Assembly (NCBI GenBank): GCA_002366835.1 | Contig: DFBZ01000018.1 | Span: forward strand, 3,360 to 67,359 | Origin: Gammaproteobacteria bacterium UBA3067 | GTDB taxonomy: Bacteria > Pseudomonadota > Gammaproteobacteria > Pseudomonadales > UBA3067 | Direction: 5' to 3' | Length of the DNA stretch: 64,000 nucleotides | Part shown: piece by piece, positions 46,569 through 56,033 of the stretch | Position numbering within the stretch: position 1 is the stretch's first letter | Layout of the letters: each line of letters opens with the position of its first letter | The notes under the pieces: model-generated | Told to the model about the DNA's origin: nothing | Database searches by the model: none | The model's input: only the letters and a program-made list of their open reading frames with translations | Program-made: the position numbers and the translations under genes

Positions 46569-46960
46569 ATGGGTAAGGTACGCGCCAGAGCTGGTAGCAA
46601 GCGCCTCTACATCGATTACCGGCACCAGGGCATTCGATGTAGAGAGCAGGCATTACTTGATGACTCCCCTGCTAACAGGAAAAACTCCATAAGCTACTGG
46701 CTCGAATGGAAGCTGATATGTTGTTGGGTAGCTTTGATTACGCCCGGTATTTCCCTAACTCCAAACGAGCTAAGCAATTCGGCAGTATCAATCAACGTAA
46801 AATAGAAGGCTTTGTCGGTACGCCAAGCTTTTCTGATTTCACCGAAACCTGGCTTGTTGAGATGAGTGCCCAGTGGCGCAATTCCTACACAAAGAGCCCC
46901 AAAGCTCACACCCCCCCTAAAGAGAACCCTCGTCCAGCACAGCTAATCCAGCGGTGCAAA
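46569..46960 (+). pseudogene. Truncated tyrosine integrase (DUF3596 N-terminal type)
   Basis: MGKVRARAGSKRLYIDYRHQ opens the arm-binding domain of phage-type integrases (DUF3596). After DDSPANRK the frame breaks at a five-A run (46680-46684); restoring one A yields continuous KLHKLLARMEADMLLGSFDY and on to FTETWLVEMSAQW. The sequence then ends without the catalytic domain (no R-H-R-Y residues). So it carries one frameshift and a 3' truncation. It is the probable integrase of the element once associated with this tRNA-Leu region. Confidence 0.75.
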
Positions 46961-47044
46961 TAGTTCACACTTTCGTCTATTTGTAGGAGTACAATCACAG
47001 CAATTAAGATGACCTATGGACACCGATGACATTAAGGTTAGAGC

Positions 47045-48454
47045 ATGAAAAAGACACACATCACTCAACTTCCACATAGAGGGAGACAGCAACGGCCTCT
47101 TATACAGTTAACTGGCATCCTGCTTTTACTACCCGCCTTTGTTTTTAGCGCTCCAGAATTCATTAATGTTTCAGTGACTTTAAACGACCTTCCTGAGCAA
47201 GGTCGTGCCTTAGATGACACTGGCACCAGCTCTAACTCTAATCTTTCTCCATCAGAGGCAACAGCCGCTGTTTTCTCTGCACTGTGCCCCGCTATCGCCA
47301 GCCTAGAGCGCACCAGCGCCCAGGATAATTTATTCCAACTATGTACTGCCTTGGATGAAGCAAGCACTGCCGATCAAAACCGTATTTATGACCAAATCTC
47401 CAGCAAAGCCAGCTCCGCCAATGCCAATATAAGCAACCTTGAGCAATCTGACACACAAACCAATGCCAACCTTTCCAGCAACGGTATCAATTCAACACCC
47501 AATGAAACACGCGCATCAGCCTACCGCTATCAAAGCCAAATTCCGCTTTATAGTTTTCTTGGCTCATCCGGCAAGAGTGACTGGGATTATTTTTACAAAC
47601 GCACCAATACATTTACTAGCTTTGACAGCAGCTTTTCAGAGCGCGACGAAACCGTCGATGACATCGGCTTTGAAAGTATGCATTTGAAGTTTCTGTTTGG
47701 CGCAGACTATCGGATTAATAACACCTTCTTGGTGGGCGCAGCCATTACCTTGGGACGCTCGGAAACCGAACTAGCCGACAATCGCGGTAACGCCGATTCT
47801 ACTGCTATAAACTGGACACTCTTTGGCCTTCACCAAGTCAATGCGCGCTGGTCTGTTAATGGTACCTTTATGCTGCAGAGCACTGATTATAACAATACCC
47901 GTGAGATATCCATCAACCTTCCTACGCTCGTCAAAAACTATAGCCTGAGCACTGAGTCCTCTACGGAAAAAACTGGCTTATTCATTGGAAGCGATTACCA
48001 GTGGTCGCTCCCCTATGCATTTGAATTAAGCCTTCTTAACCAGTTCAATGCCGTGCGCACAGAAACCGAGAACCATAGCGAATCAGGCAACACCGGATTT
48101 GAACTATCCACCTATGCCCAAGAAATTAACAGTACAACGATAAATAACGGGGTCGAGATACGTAAACCCTTCGCCCAATCCTGGGGGGTACTTATTCCTC
48201 AACTCAACATCCACTGGGTACATCAGCTTGCAGACCAATCCAGAGATGTCAAAGCGACCTTTATTCATGATCCTCAGGCCAACCTGATCGCCTATAGCAC
48301 CGACGAGGGCGACTCCGATTACTTCACCGCCCAGCTTGGTGCTGTTTTCATCATGCCTAATGGTATCAATGGTTTTGCGCAACTCAGCTCAGTACTGGGC
48401 TACGAATATTACAGCAACACCACTCTTTCCATCGGGCTTCGCGGAGAACTCTGA
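47045..48454 (+). CDS. Autotransporter-type outer-membrane beta-barrel protein
   Basis: A 469-residue protein with a signal peptide (long basic N-region, hydrophobic core LTGILLLLPAFVF, cleavage near residue 36), a short Ser/Ala/Asn-rich helical passenger (about 50-150, including two Cys in ALCPAI and LFQLCTAL) and a C-terminal autotransporter barrel (about 185-469) with alternating strands ending in SIGLRGEL. The passenger is very small for an autotransporter. The stop overlaps the start region of the next gene (1 base gap), so they form an operon. Confidence 0.8.
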   Translation: MKKTHITQLPHRGRQQRPLIQLTGILLLLPAFVFSAPEFINVSVTLNDLPEQGRALDDTGTSSNSNLSPSEATAAVFSALCPAIASLERTSAQDNLFQLCTALDEASTADQNRIYDQISSKASSANANISNLEQSDTQTNANLSSNGINSTPNETRASAYRYQSQIPLYSFLGSSGKSDWDYFYKRTNTFTSFDSSFSERDETVDDIGFESMHLKFLFGADYRINNTFLVGAAITLGRSETELADNRGNADSTAINWTLFGLHQVNARWSVNGTFMLQSTDYNNTREISINLPTLVKNYSLSTESSTEKTGLFIGSDYQWSLPYAFELSLLNQFNAVRTETENHSESGNTGFELSTYAQEINSTTINNGVEIRKPFAQSWGVLIPQLNIHWVHQLADQSRDVKATFIHDPQANLIAYSTDEGDSDYFTAQLGAVFIMPNGINGFAQLSSVLGYEYYSNTTLSIGLRGEL

Positions 48455-48455
48455 C

Positions 48456-49985
48456 ATGTGCAAACGAAACTACCAAAACCGCAGCATACAGCTTTTCATA
48501 TACGTACTCGCTACACTCAGCCTATTTGCCTGCAACGAGCCAAGCCCCAGCAACTCAAATAAACAATATCTCGCTGTAGAAGTTAAGGCGCAGAAAACCA
48601 CTTCCGTAGAAGAAAGCTTCCCTGTTGAAATAGACCGAATTAGTGTCGAAGTCGTTAATGACCAAGATGAGGTAATCGCCTCAAGTAGTACTGCAGATAA
48701 CAGCGCCTCTTTTAACTTATCCGTTCCCCGTGACACTCCCTTATCTGTCATTGCATACGCCTACAGTGGCAATGAGCTACTTTATAAGGGAGTCGACAAG
48801 CTCGACCCCCTCACCTTAAACAGCCAAACTACCGTCGAAATAACCTTACAATCACAGGTGACGGTATTAGCACCCCCTGACCCGCAAACTGTGACCGATA
48901 GCGGGGCCATAGAGCTCAGCCCGCTTATTGATGTTCGGGGGTTAAACGACTCCAGCCTCGCTTACGCCATTAATGGCGTAGAAGGCGGCAATGAGACCCT
49001 CGGCCTTATTTCAACCTACGGCACTTACACGCCTCCCCCTCATCTACTAGAAACACTGCAAGTACAACTCAGCGCCACCCCCATCGCAGCCCCCTCCTTT
49101 GCAGAGATTATTGAGGTGGTCATTGAACCCACGCCCATTGATCTGAATTGGTTTACTGATGAGGGCCTCAGAAGCTGTGTGGACCAACACGAAGCTGAAC
49201 TCGTTGCAGCACTTACAACCCTCGACTGCTCCCATCGAACGACGGGTCTCAATATCCTATCCATGCAAGGTTTGGAAAACCTTACTGCATTAAAAGAACT
49301 CAATATCAGCAACCAATATATAGAAAGTATTCCGCCCCTAGGTAGTTTGACACTTTTGAACAAACTCACCCTAAGCCTCAACCTTCTTGGCGATATAAAA
49401 GGCTTGGAATCACTTCCCTCATTGCAAAGTTTAGATTTAAGCTGGAACCCAGGCTTTTATTCGCTCGATGGTGACAATCCCCTCGACCCACTAATTCCAC
49501 TAGCCGCCCTTACCTCACTTAAGGAACTGGATCTTTCTTGTGTATTTAATATGACTGAAAACTCTGTTAGTGCACTACGCAAAAAACTGCCCAATACAGA
49601 GATACTCTTCAAATGTTCATATTTATACCCGGAAACCATTTCGATACAGGCGAATGAGTACTTCGACTTTAAAGGTTTTATTTCGACAACAGTGCTCAGC
49701 GATATTACAAATAAATTAGAACTTTTATCGAGCGACAAAAAAATAGCAGCACAGATTGATTCAAATGACAGTGATGTAATTTATTCAGTAGATGAGATCG
49801 TGGGGGGTAATGAGAAAATAGGAACAATCTCGAAAACGGGTAAAGATGCAGGCATCTTTTTCTCACCCAGAGTTAATAGCAATCAAATCGTAACACTCAG
49901 TGCCAGCCTAGAAGAGGCCCCAACATTTAAGGTTGAACTTAATATCGAGATTAAGCCCATTATTAACCCACTATCTACATATTGA
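48456..49985 (+). CDS. Leucine-rich-repeat lipoprotein with Ig-like repeats
   Basis: About 509 residues. The start at 48456 follows the previous stop by one base and gives a lipoprotein signal ending LSLFAC. A first Ig-like repeat has VEGGNETLGLISTYG (about 215-230), then a short leucine-rich repeat block of about four units (around 295-385: LTALKELNISN, LTLLNKLTLS, LPSLQSLDLSW, LTSLKELDLSC), and a second Ig-like repeat has VGGNEKIGTISKTG near 445. It is predicted to sit at the outer membrane and partner the barrel protein upstream. Confidence 0.78.
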   Translation: MCKRNYQNRSIQLFIYVLATLSLFACNEPSPSNSNKQYLAVEVKAQKTTSVEESFPVEIDRISVEVVNDQDEVIASSSTADNSASFNLSVPRDTPLSVIAYAYSGNELLYKGVDKLDPLTLNSQTTVEITLQSQVTVLAPPDPQTVTDSGAIELSPLIDVRGLNDSSLAYAINGVEGGNETLGLISTYGTYTPPPHLLETLQVQLSATPIAAPSFAEIIEVVIEPTPIDLNWFTDEGLRSCVDQHEAELVAALTTLDCSHRTTGLNILSMQGLENLTALKELNISNQYIESIPPLGSLTLLNKLTLSLNLLGDIKGLESLPSLQSLDLSWNPGFYSLDGDNPLDPLIPLAALTSLKELDLSCVFNMTENSVSALRKKLPNTEILFKCSYLYPETISIQANEYFDFKGFISTTVLSDITNKLELLSSDKKIAAQIDSNDSDVIYSVDEIVGGNEKIGTISKTGKDAGIFFSPRVNSNQIVTLSASLEEAPTFKVELNIEIKPIINPLSTY

Positions 49986-50020
49986 CAGCGAGGGTGGCGC
50001 TTTTTCAGGGGTTAAGGGCT

Positions 50021-50113
50021 GCATTGGCTACGACTGGCACTCCTTTTACTGCGCCTTTGTGGAGGAAAAAAAGAAATAGCTACGCCCAGCCCTTTTACGT
50101 TTTAACGACGCAT
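50021..50113. repeat. Duplicated 93-base flank (also at 52286-52378)
   Basis: The 93 bases downstream of the first DUF2931 gene match the 93 bases downstream of the third, with about four differences. In the 52286 copy part of this DNA encodes the 5' end of the middle gene; here the corresponding GTG start has become GTA, so the segment may be the relic of a lost fourth gene. Confidence 0.75.
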
Positions 50114-51148
50114 TTAGTCCTCTATAGTCATTTTTTCTAGAACGACTGCTTCTTTCTCATTGCTTAACTGGGCGGCAAATTTTTGAATACCATTAATTTT
50201 TCGTGTATGAAACTCAAGTTTCAAAGGGGTTAATCGGTCCGGAGATAATTTTTTAAAGGCCGCAAATGTTTCTGCTTCGTCGAAATTGAAGACAGGGTAC
50301 TCGGTATCACCGCCTGGGTTATTCCAAATATAAAAAACCCGTCGAGGAACGGGACGCAGGGCACTGGCAGTCTCTTCATCCAGCGGGTAGCGAAAACAAT
50401 CTTCTTCGCCATTGAAATAGTGAATACTTTCCACGAAAGGAGGAGGATTATCAGCAATAATCACAGGCTGCCAAGGATAATGCACGCGGTAGCTGTCCCA
50501 TAGTTCGAAGGGGATGCCGTTTTGTTTTAGGGTATTGATATTTTCGATGCCAATTGCATCCTTCAAGCTTTTGTTAATAAACATTTCCCGAGTAATCTCC
50601 GGGTTATCAATGATCCGCGCCCAGGGAATATCTTCCGTTTTTTCAGCTTTACCAAAAAAGACTTCGGTCGTTTTATTCACGCCAAGCAGCCAGACAGCAA
50701 CACTGCCCCCCGGTGTCACTCCCGCCATAATCCGCTTATAAGTAGTATGCCCCTTTTCTTTGGGGCTGTAATAACCTTCATTGAACAGGCGTACGATGGT
50801 GTCGTAGGGTAGGTCAAACTCACCTTTATAGAAGACATTTTCGGTATAAGAGAAAAACTCAATCTCCATACGACTGGGTAAAGACTTTAGATCGGGCCCC
50901 ACAACGTGGGAAGAAACCATGCTTCCCCAGCCGTAATCAATGCGCTTTGAGTTGGGAATATAAAGGGAATAGCCATCGGGAGCGATAAAAAAGCCACTGA
51001 TGATTCTCATGGGAAAGTTTTTGGGGGCACTTTCCGTTGCCAGCCAGTCAAATTTAATCACAGGAGCACCTCCACAGGCGGATAACAAGGAACCAAAGAC
51101 AAAAGTACCTGCTAAGGCTAAGCGTTTTTTTACTAATTTAAAGCTCAT
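50114..51148 (-). CDS. DUF2931 lipoprotein, probable T6SS immunity (copy 1)
   Basis: A 344-residue lipoprotein (lipobox LLSAC, lipidated Cys25) of the DUF2931 family. After the signal comes KFDWLATESAPKNFPMRI, then SRMEIEFFSYTENVFYKGEF, which is identical in the three neighbours. Lipoproteins of this family next to DUF2235 phospholipases are thought to protect the periplasmic side of the cell from Tle1-type effectors. It is last in the minus-strand series and is very close to copy 3 (52379), including the C-terminus and the 3' flank. Confidence 0.8.
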   Translation of the reverse strand: MSFKLVKKRLALAGTFVFGSLLSACGGAPVIKFDWLATESAPKNFPMRIISGFFIAPDGYSLYIPNSKRIDYGWGSMVSSHVVGPDLKSLPSRMEIEFFSYTENVFYKGEFDLPYDTIVRLFNEGYYSPKEKGHTTYKRIMAGVTPGGSVAVWLLGVNKTTEVFFGKAEKTEDIPWARIIDNPEITREMFINKSLKDAIGIENINTLKQNGIPFELWDSYRVHYPWQPVIIADNPPPFVESIHYFNGEEDCFRYPLDEETASALRPVPRRVFYIWNNPGGDTEYPVFNFDEAETFAAFKKLSPDRLTPLKLEFHTRKINGIQKFAAQLSNEKEAVVLEKMTIED

Positions 51149-51243
51149 AATAACTGTTGTTGGTATCCCTATTGCCCGCTGTGAAAATGCGCGTGAAACT
51201 GCAGCTAAGTACCAACAATCAACACGCCCTATTTTCTTATATT

Positions 51244-52296
51244 TTAACGTCTCGCCTTGCCCATATACATTTTCTCTAAAACCACCACTTCTTCTTCATT
51301 ACTTAACTGAACGGCATATTTTCGGACACCATCAATTTTTCGCGTGTAAAACTCCAGTTTTAAGGGGGTTAAACCATCGGGGCACAGCCTTTTAAAGGCT
51401 GCAAACATTTCTGCTTCGTCAAAGTTGAACTTGGGGTAACTGACTTTACCATCGGGATTGTCCCAAATATAATAAAGCCTTCTAGGGATGGGGCGTAGTG
51501 TACTGGGAGCGGGTTCATCCAGCGGATAACGTAAGTTGTCTTCCTCACCATTGAAATAGAATATCCCATGAATAAAGGGCGGGGGATTATCAGCAATAAT
51601 CACAGGCTGCCAAGGGTAATGCACGCGGTAGCTGTCCCATAGTTCGAAGGGGATGCCGTTTTGTTTTAGGGCATTGATATTTTCAATACTAACCGCATCA
51701 TTTAAAACTTCGTGAACAAACTCCTCTCGTGTAATCTCTGAGCCGTCATAAATTCGCGTCCAGGGAATATCCTGCGTTCTATCAGCTTTACCAAAAAAGA
51801 CTTCGGTCTTCTTATTAGTCCCAAGCAACCAAACAGCGACACTACCCCCTGGTGCCACCCCGACCATAATCCGTCCATAAGTAGTACGCCCCTCCTCTTT
51901 AGAGCTGTAATAGCCGTCATTAAACAGGCGTACGATGGTGTCGTAGGGTAAGTCAAACTCACCCTTATAGAAGACATTTTCAGTATAAGAAAAAAACTCG
52001 ATCTCCATACGACTGGGTAAAGATTTTAGATCGGACCCCACGACGTGGGAGGAAATCATGCTTCCCCAACCGGAATGAATGGTTTTTTCGTTCGGGATAT
52101 AAAGGGAATAACCATCGGGAGAGATAAAACTGCCACGGACAATTTCCATGGGGTAGTTTTTTGGCGCACTTTCCGTTGCCAGCCAGTCAAATTTAGTCAC
52201 AGGGGTGACTCCACAGGCGGACAGCAAAGGGGCGAAGACCAACGTGCCTGCCAAGGATAAACATCTTTTTAAGGTTTTAAGCATTGCATTGGCCAC
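51244..52296 (-). CDS. DUF2931 lipoprotein, probable T6SS immunity (copy 2)
   Basis: About 350 residues, with lipobox LLSAC. It shares the core of copies 1 and 3 but is the most diverged, with changes clustered in the region after NPDGK and a different C-terminus (ending KMYMGKARR). Start at GTG 52296 is preferred: GGGAG lies 8 bases upstream; a GTG three codons earlier is too close to it. Divergence in the likely toxin-binding surface would let it neutralise a different phospholipase variant. Confidence 0.8.
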   Translation of the reverse strand: MANAMLKTLKRCLSLAGTLVFAPLLSACGVTPVTKFDWLATESAPKNYPMEIVRGSFISPDGYSLYIPNEKTIHSGWGSMISSHVVGSDLKSLPSRMEIEFFSYTENVFYKGEFDLPYDTIVRLFNDGYYSSKEEGRTTYGRIMVGVAPGGSVAVWLLGTNKKTEVFFGKADRTQDIPWTRIYDGSEITREEFVHEVLNDAVSIENINALKQNGIPFELWDSYRVHYPWQPVIIADNPPPFIHGIFYFNGEEDNLRYPLDEPAPSTLRPIPRRLYYIWDNPDGKVSYPKFNFDEAEMFAAFKRLCPDGLTPLKLEFYTRKIDGVRKYAVQLSNEEEVVVLEKMYMGKARR

Positions 52297-52378
52297 GACT
52301 GGCACTCCCTTTACTGCGCCTTTATGGAGGAAAAAAAGAAATAGCTACGCCCAGCCCTTTTACGTTTTAACGACGCAT

Positions 52379-53422
52379 TTAGTCCTCTATAGTCATTTTT
52401 TCTAGAACAACTGCTTCTTTCTCATTGCTTAACTGGGCGGAAAATTTTTGAATACCATTAATTTTGCGTGTATGAAACTCAAGTTTCAAAGGGGTTAATC
52501 GGTCCGGAGATAGTTTTTTAAAGGCCGCAAATATTTCTGCTTCGTCGAAATTGAAGACAGGGTACTCAGTATCACCGTCTGGGTTATTCCAAATATAATA
52601 AACCTCTCGAGGAATGGGGCGCAGAGCGCTTGCAGTTGCTTCATCCAGCGGATAGCGAAAAGAATCTTCTTCACCGTTGAAATAATAGATACTTTCCACG
52701 AAGGGGGGAGGGTTATCAGCAACAACCACCGGCTGCCAAGGGTAGTGCACGCGGTAACTGTCCCATAGTTTAAAGGGAATACCATTTTGTTTTAAGCCAT
52801 TGATATTTTCAATGCCAATGGCGTCCTCTAAAACTCTGTGAATAAACGTCTCACGTGTGATTTCTGAGCCATCATAGATTCGCGTCCAGGGAATATCCTG
52901 CGTTTTTTCAGCTTTGCCGAAAAAGACTTCTGTCGTTTTGTTCACGCCAGACAGCCAGACGGCGACCCCTCCCCCCGGCGTCACCCCAGCCATGATGCTC
53001 ATATAGGTGGTATGCCCCTCTTCTTTGGAGCTGTAATAGCCGTCATTAAACAGGCGTACAATAGTATCGTAGGGTAAGTCAAACTCACCCTTATAGAAGA
53101 CATTTTCAGTATAAGAAAAAAACTCAATCTCCATACGACTGGGTAAAGATTTTAGATCGGGCCCCACCACGTGGGAAGAAACCATGTCCCCCCAACCGTA
53201 ATGAATAGTTTTTTCGTTCGGGATATAAAGAGAATAGCCATCAGGGGCGATAAAGTAGCCGCTCACAATTTCCATGGGATAGTTTTTTGGTGCACTTTCG
53301 GTAGCGAACCAGTCAAATTTAGTCACAGGGGTGCCTCCGCAGGCGGATAATAAGGGGCCAAGAACAAAGGTCGATACCAAAGCCAAGCCTTGTTTTAGGT
53401 TTTTAAATGGGTGATTAACCAC
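52379..53422 (-). CDS. DUF2931 lipoprotein, probable T6SS immunity (copy 3)
   Basis: A 347-residue lipoprotein (lipobox LLSAC, Cys28), the one directly behind the DUF2235 effector: its GTG start overlaps the effector's stop by 8 bases, indicating coupled translation. This makes it the best candidate for the cognate immunity protein. It is nearly identical to copy 1 over its C-terminal third and shares the downstream 93 bases with it. Confidence 0.82.
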   Translation of the reverse strand: MVNHPFKNLKQGLALVSTFVLGPLLSACGGTPVTKFDWFATESAPKNYPMEIVSGYFIAPDGYSLYIPNEKTIHYGWGDMVSSHVVGPDLKSLPSRMEIEFFSYTENVFYKGEFDLPYDTIVRLFNDGYYSSKEEGHTTYMSIMAGVTPGGGVAVWLSGVNKTTEVFFGKAEKTQDIPWTRIYDGSEITRETFIHRVLEDAIGIENINGLKQNGIPFKLWDSYRVHYPWQPVVVADNPPPFVESIYYFNGEEDSFRYPLDEATASALRPIPREVYYIWNNPDGDTEYPVFNFDEAEIFAAFKKLSPDRLTPLKLEFHTRKINGIQKFSAQLSNEKEAVVLEKMTIED

Positions 53423-54812
53423 GGATAGTTATCCTTTCTCGCTGCCCTTTGCGAATCCTAGGCTTATGTGCCGCCAACACCATGTAGCTACGCTGGTAGT
53501 GAGCGGAAAAATGTAGCTGCTGATTACGTAAGTCCTTCAGCCAGCTGTAACGGTCGTAACACTTGGAGCCATGCCAGTCTCCAGCGGCAGATTTATCCTT
53601 TTGCGCATACGCGCTTAGATTTTCATACACACCAGAAAGTTGTGTAGGAGGGGCTTCTTTCATTTGAAATTTGTCTTCTAAAATCATTCCTGTTTCACAA
53701 AAAAAATCTGCCATAATATTTAACGGAATTTTAGCATAGCCATTATCTAACCCAGTACGTCGCGATTTAAGCCGATGTGGTTCTCGCTGCGGCATTTCAC
53801 CGTGCAGTGAAATCATTACCTCTAGAGCAGGCGGGCTTTCAATATAGATTTGCTCTTCCGTAAACCAGCCTTGGCTCAGTAAATGTTTGCGATCTTTTTC
53901 CAAGCTACTTAGGTTCTGGGATTCATTCAGAACTAAGTTTTCTTCAATGTTATTGCGATAGCCACCCCCGATATCGGAATGAACCCCCGGCAGAAAAATT
54001 TCCCTCCCGCCTTTGCCAATAGCGCTTTTAATAGTGGTGAGGGCAAAGTTACTGCGATGCTCATCTGCAGCGGCTAGGTGTACCACGGTTTTTACTTCTG
54101 GCCGACTCACGGCTTTCAGCTTCAGGCTATTTACATCGTTGTGGCTCAGGCCTTCAGATGAGACGGTATCATACAAACCCACAAACTCCACCCGTACGTT
54201 TTTCTTATCAATCTCAAAACCTTTGGCGCGGATTTTGTCGGCCAAGGGGACAGGTGAAGAAAACAGGCCACTTTTATCGCTTAAGGTTTTGTGAATAAAA
54301 TAACGGGCACCGGCTGCCCCACGGCTAAAACCAAAAATATCCAGCACCAGCTCTTCAATAATGGGGTTTTTCTTTAGCGTGCTCTTAAGTAAATGAACAA
54401 CCCTATCGACTCCCTTTTCAACCTTTTCCTTCACCCCCGTATCACCTGTGCCAAAAGCAGAGCCTCTGAAGCTGTCACCTTCTAAATCTTCGGTGCCAGG
54501 GCCTTCAATATAGGTGGTTAACAAATACTGATCCTTTCCAAGGGACGTCTTATCAATATAGCTTTCCATTTTAGCCACATTGGTTTTATCCCCCTCGTAG
54601 CTGTTGCCGGCTTTACCAGGTTTCGGCTTGTGCTCCTGATACTTATCGGTGTTCCGCTCCCGCGCTTCGACATTGGTTCGATTGTTCAAAGTGCCATCGA
54701 AAAACACACAAAAGCGGATTTTCACTCTTCGCCGTTTGTCTTTTTTGGGTTTTTCTTCTTGAGGTGCAGATTCTTCGCTTGCAGAAAAAGCGCCTTCGCC
54801 TATATCTGTCAT
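53415..54812 (-). CDS. DUF2235 phospholipase effector (Tle1-like)
   Basis: A 465-residue DUF2235 protein. After a polar N-terminal tail comes IRFCVFFDGTLNNRTN (about 31-46), the family signature. The nucleophile elbow is GFSRGAAGARYF (about 160-171; GxSxG), and GVHSDIGGGYRN near 275-286 holds the catalytic Asp region. DUF2235 includes the Tle1 phospholipase effectors delivered by type VI secretion into the periplasm. The ATG overlaps the stop of the ketosynthase-like gene by 4 bases, and three DUF2931 lipoproteins follow. Target lipid class is inferred from family. Confidence 0.85.
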   Translation of the reverse strand: MTDIGEGAFSASEESAPQEEKPKKDKRRRVKIRFCVFFDGTLNNRTNVEARERNTDKYQEHKPKPGKAGNSYEGDKTNVAKMESYIDKTSLGKDQYLLTTYIEGPGTEDLEGDSFRGSAFGTGDTGVKEKVEKGVDRVVHLLKSTLKKNPIIEELVLDIFGFSRGAAGARYFIHKTLSDKSGLFSSPVPLADKIRAKGFEIDKKNVRVEFVGLYDTVSSEGLSHNDVNSLKLKAVSRPEVKTVVHLAAADEHRSNFALTTIKSAIGKGGREIFLPGVHSDIGGGYRNNIEENLVLNESQNLSSLEKDRKHLLSQGWFTEEQIYIESPPALEVMISLHGEMPQREPHRLKSRRTGLDNGYAKIPLNIMADFFCETGMILEDKFQMKEAPPTQLSGVYENLSAYAQKDKSAAGDWHGSKCYDRYSWLKDLRNQQLHFSAHYQRSYMVLAAHKPRIRKGQRERITIRG

Positions 54813-55930
54813 GGAATTTTAGCCTCCCGTGCTGGACTAGCTTTTGGGTTAACAGTGGGATGTTGGGGTATTTTTTCCAGCAGTAGCGCAGCACGCCAAG
54901 CGTTATCCGATGAGGCATAAACAAGGTGAGCTGCTGGGCCCTTAATTTTTCCTAGGTCTTCCGCCGCAAGAGCAATAAGCGCCGCGCCGGTGGCGGCACC
55001 TAGATCACCGTAGCTGTCTGCTGGGTGATGGTGTTGCACGCCTTGGCAAAAGCAGGATTCGTTGCGTGTCATGGCGACGCCATATTCTTTGGCCCAGTAG
55101 TGCTCACCATTCATGCTGGAATAAATGCTGTGTATGCCGCCACCTTCATAAGCCTGTAATGCTTGCAAAAAGGCCTGGTGCAGGCCTTCGCCACGGTAAA
55201 CATGTTCGCTATTGAGGTGGCCAGGTTCCTGCGCTACACCTGCTGGGTTTAAGGCGATGATATGGCCATCCTGAACATGGGCTTTTTCTGGGTGCCGCGT
55301 GAGTAGAAAAAAGCAGGCCCCTTCTCCGGGTGCAAAGCCATTTTGTACGCCAGGGGCCAAAGCTCGTTCGGCCTCATCGAGGTAAGCAAGGGTGGAATAA
55401 TCCCAGTAGCTATCGCTGGCACCCACCAGTACATAATCTTGCTGGAGGTCGTAAAGGAAACGTTGGGCTAAATCCAGGCTTTGCAATACCGCCGCCCGGC
55501 CTGTATGAACAGTGCGCACCTGCCGGCGATCAATGGGAAGTTTTGCCTGGTTAATCAGGTTATCCAGCATGACTTCAGGGCTAATATTGGGGGTATGGGG
55601 CAAGCTTTCTGCGAATGAAAGCACCAAGGGCACCGGCTCTGATACCGGGTGACGCTGAAATACCTGCGATGCAGCCAGGATGGCCATTTTAATTATACGA
55701 TCGTAGCGCTCGCAACATTCGCTACCTTGGTCTATTTCGAGTTCAAAGCCGGTAAAGATTTCCTCGGGGATGCCTGTCATGGTGATGAAGCCATCTTGGA
55801 GGTTCTCATAGTCAGACACACGATAGGCACTAATACCCGCCCTGAGGGAAGCGGCCGTCATTTCAGTGCTGCTTCCCAAGGGGCTGAGCATGCCGGTGGC
55901 TGCGAGGTAGAGTTTTTGGGTATGGCTCAT
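54809..55930 (-). CDS. Ketosynthase-fold protein without catalytic residues (T6SS-associated)
   Basis: A 373-residue thiolase-fold protein. Family landmarks are a KAS-like N-terminus (ATGMLSPLGSS), FAPGEGACFFLL (199-210), SSMNGEHYW (271-279) and DSYGDLGAATGAA (305-317). The site of the active Cys reads TVHTGRAA (140-147) with no Cys, and the last segment has Tyr-Gly where the catalytic GH pair is expected. It is therefore unlikely to condense acyl chains. It lies between the PAAR-like gene and the phospholipase, overlapping the latter by 4 bases; a structural or loading role is inferred. Confidence 0.78.
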   Translation of the reverse strand: MSHTQKLYLAATGMLSPLGSSTEMTAASLRAGISAYRVSDYENLQDGFITMTGIPEEIFTGFELEIDQGSECCERYDRIIKMAILAASQVFQRHPVSEPVPLVLSFAESLPHTPNISPEVMLDNLINQAKLPIDRRQVRTVHTGRAAVLQSLDLAQRFLYDLQQDYVLVGASDSYWDYSTLAYLDEAERALAPGVQNGFAPGEGACFFLLTRHPEKAHVQDGHIIALNPAGVAQEPGHLNSEHVYRGEGLHQAFLQALQAYEGGGIHSIYSSMNGEHYWAKEYGVAMTRNESCFCQGVQHHHPADSYGDLGAATGAALIALAAEDLGKIKGPAAHLVYASSDNAWRAALLLEKIPQHPTVNPKASPAREAKIP

Positions 55931-56033
55931 TCAGTCGATCCTAAGGAGCAGGGGCTTTGGTGTTGCTTGTTAAAATACGCGTTTACAGTGCCTGGATACT
56001 CACGAGTGGCCTCACCACGTATGAATTTAAACC

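Noticed and set aside
43157..46960. Complete prophage or genomic island with att repeats
   Set aside because: I could not find a second copy of the tRNA 3' end near the integrase remnant, and no phage structural genes are present.
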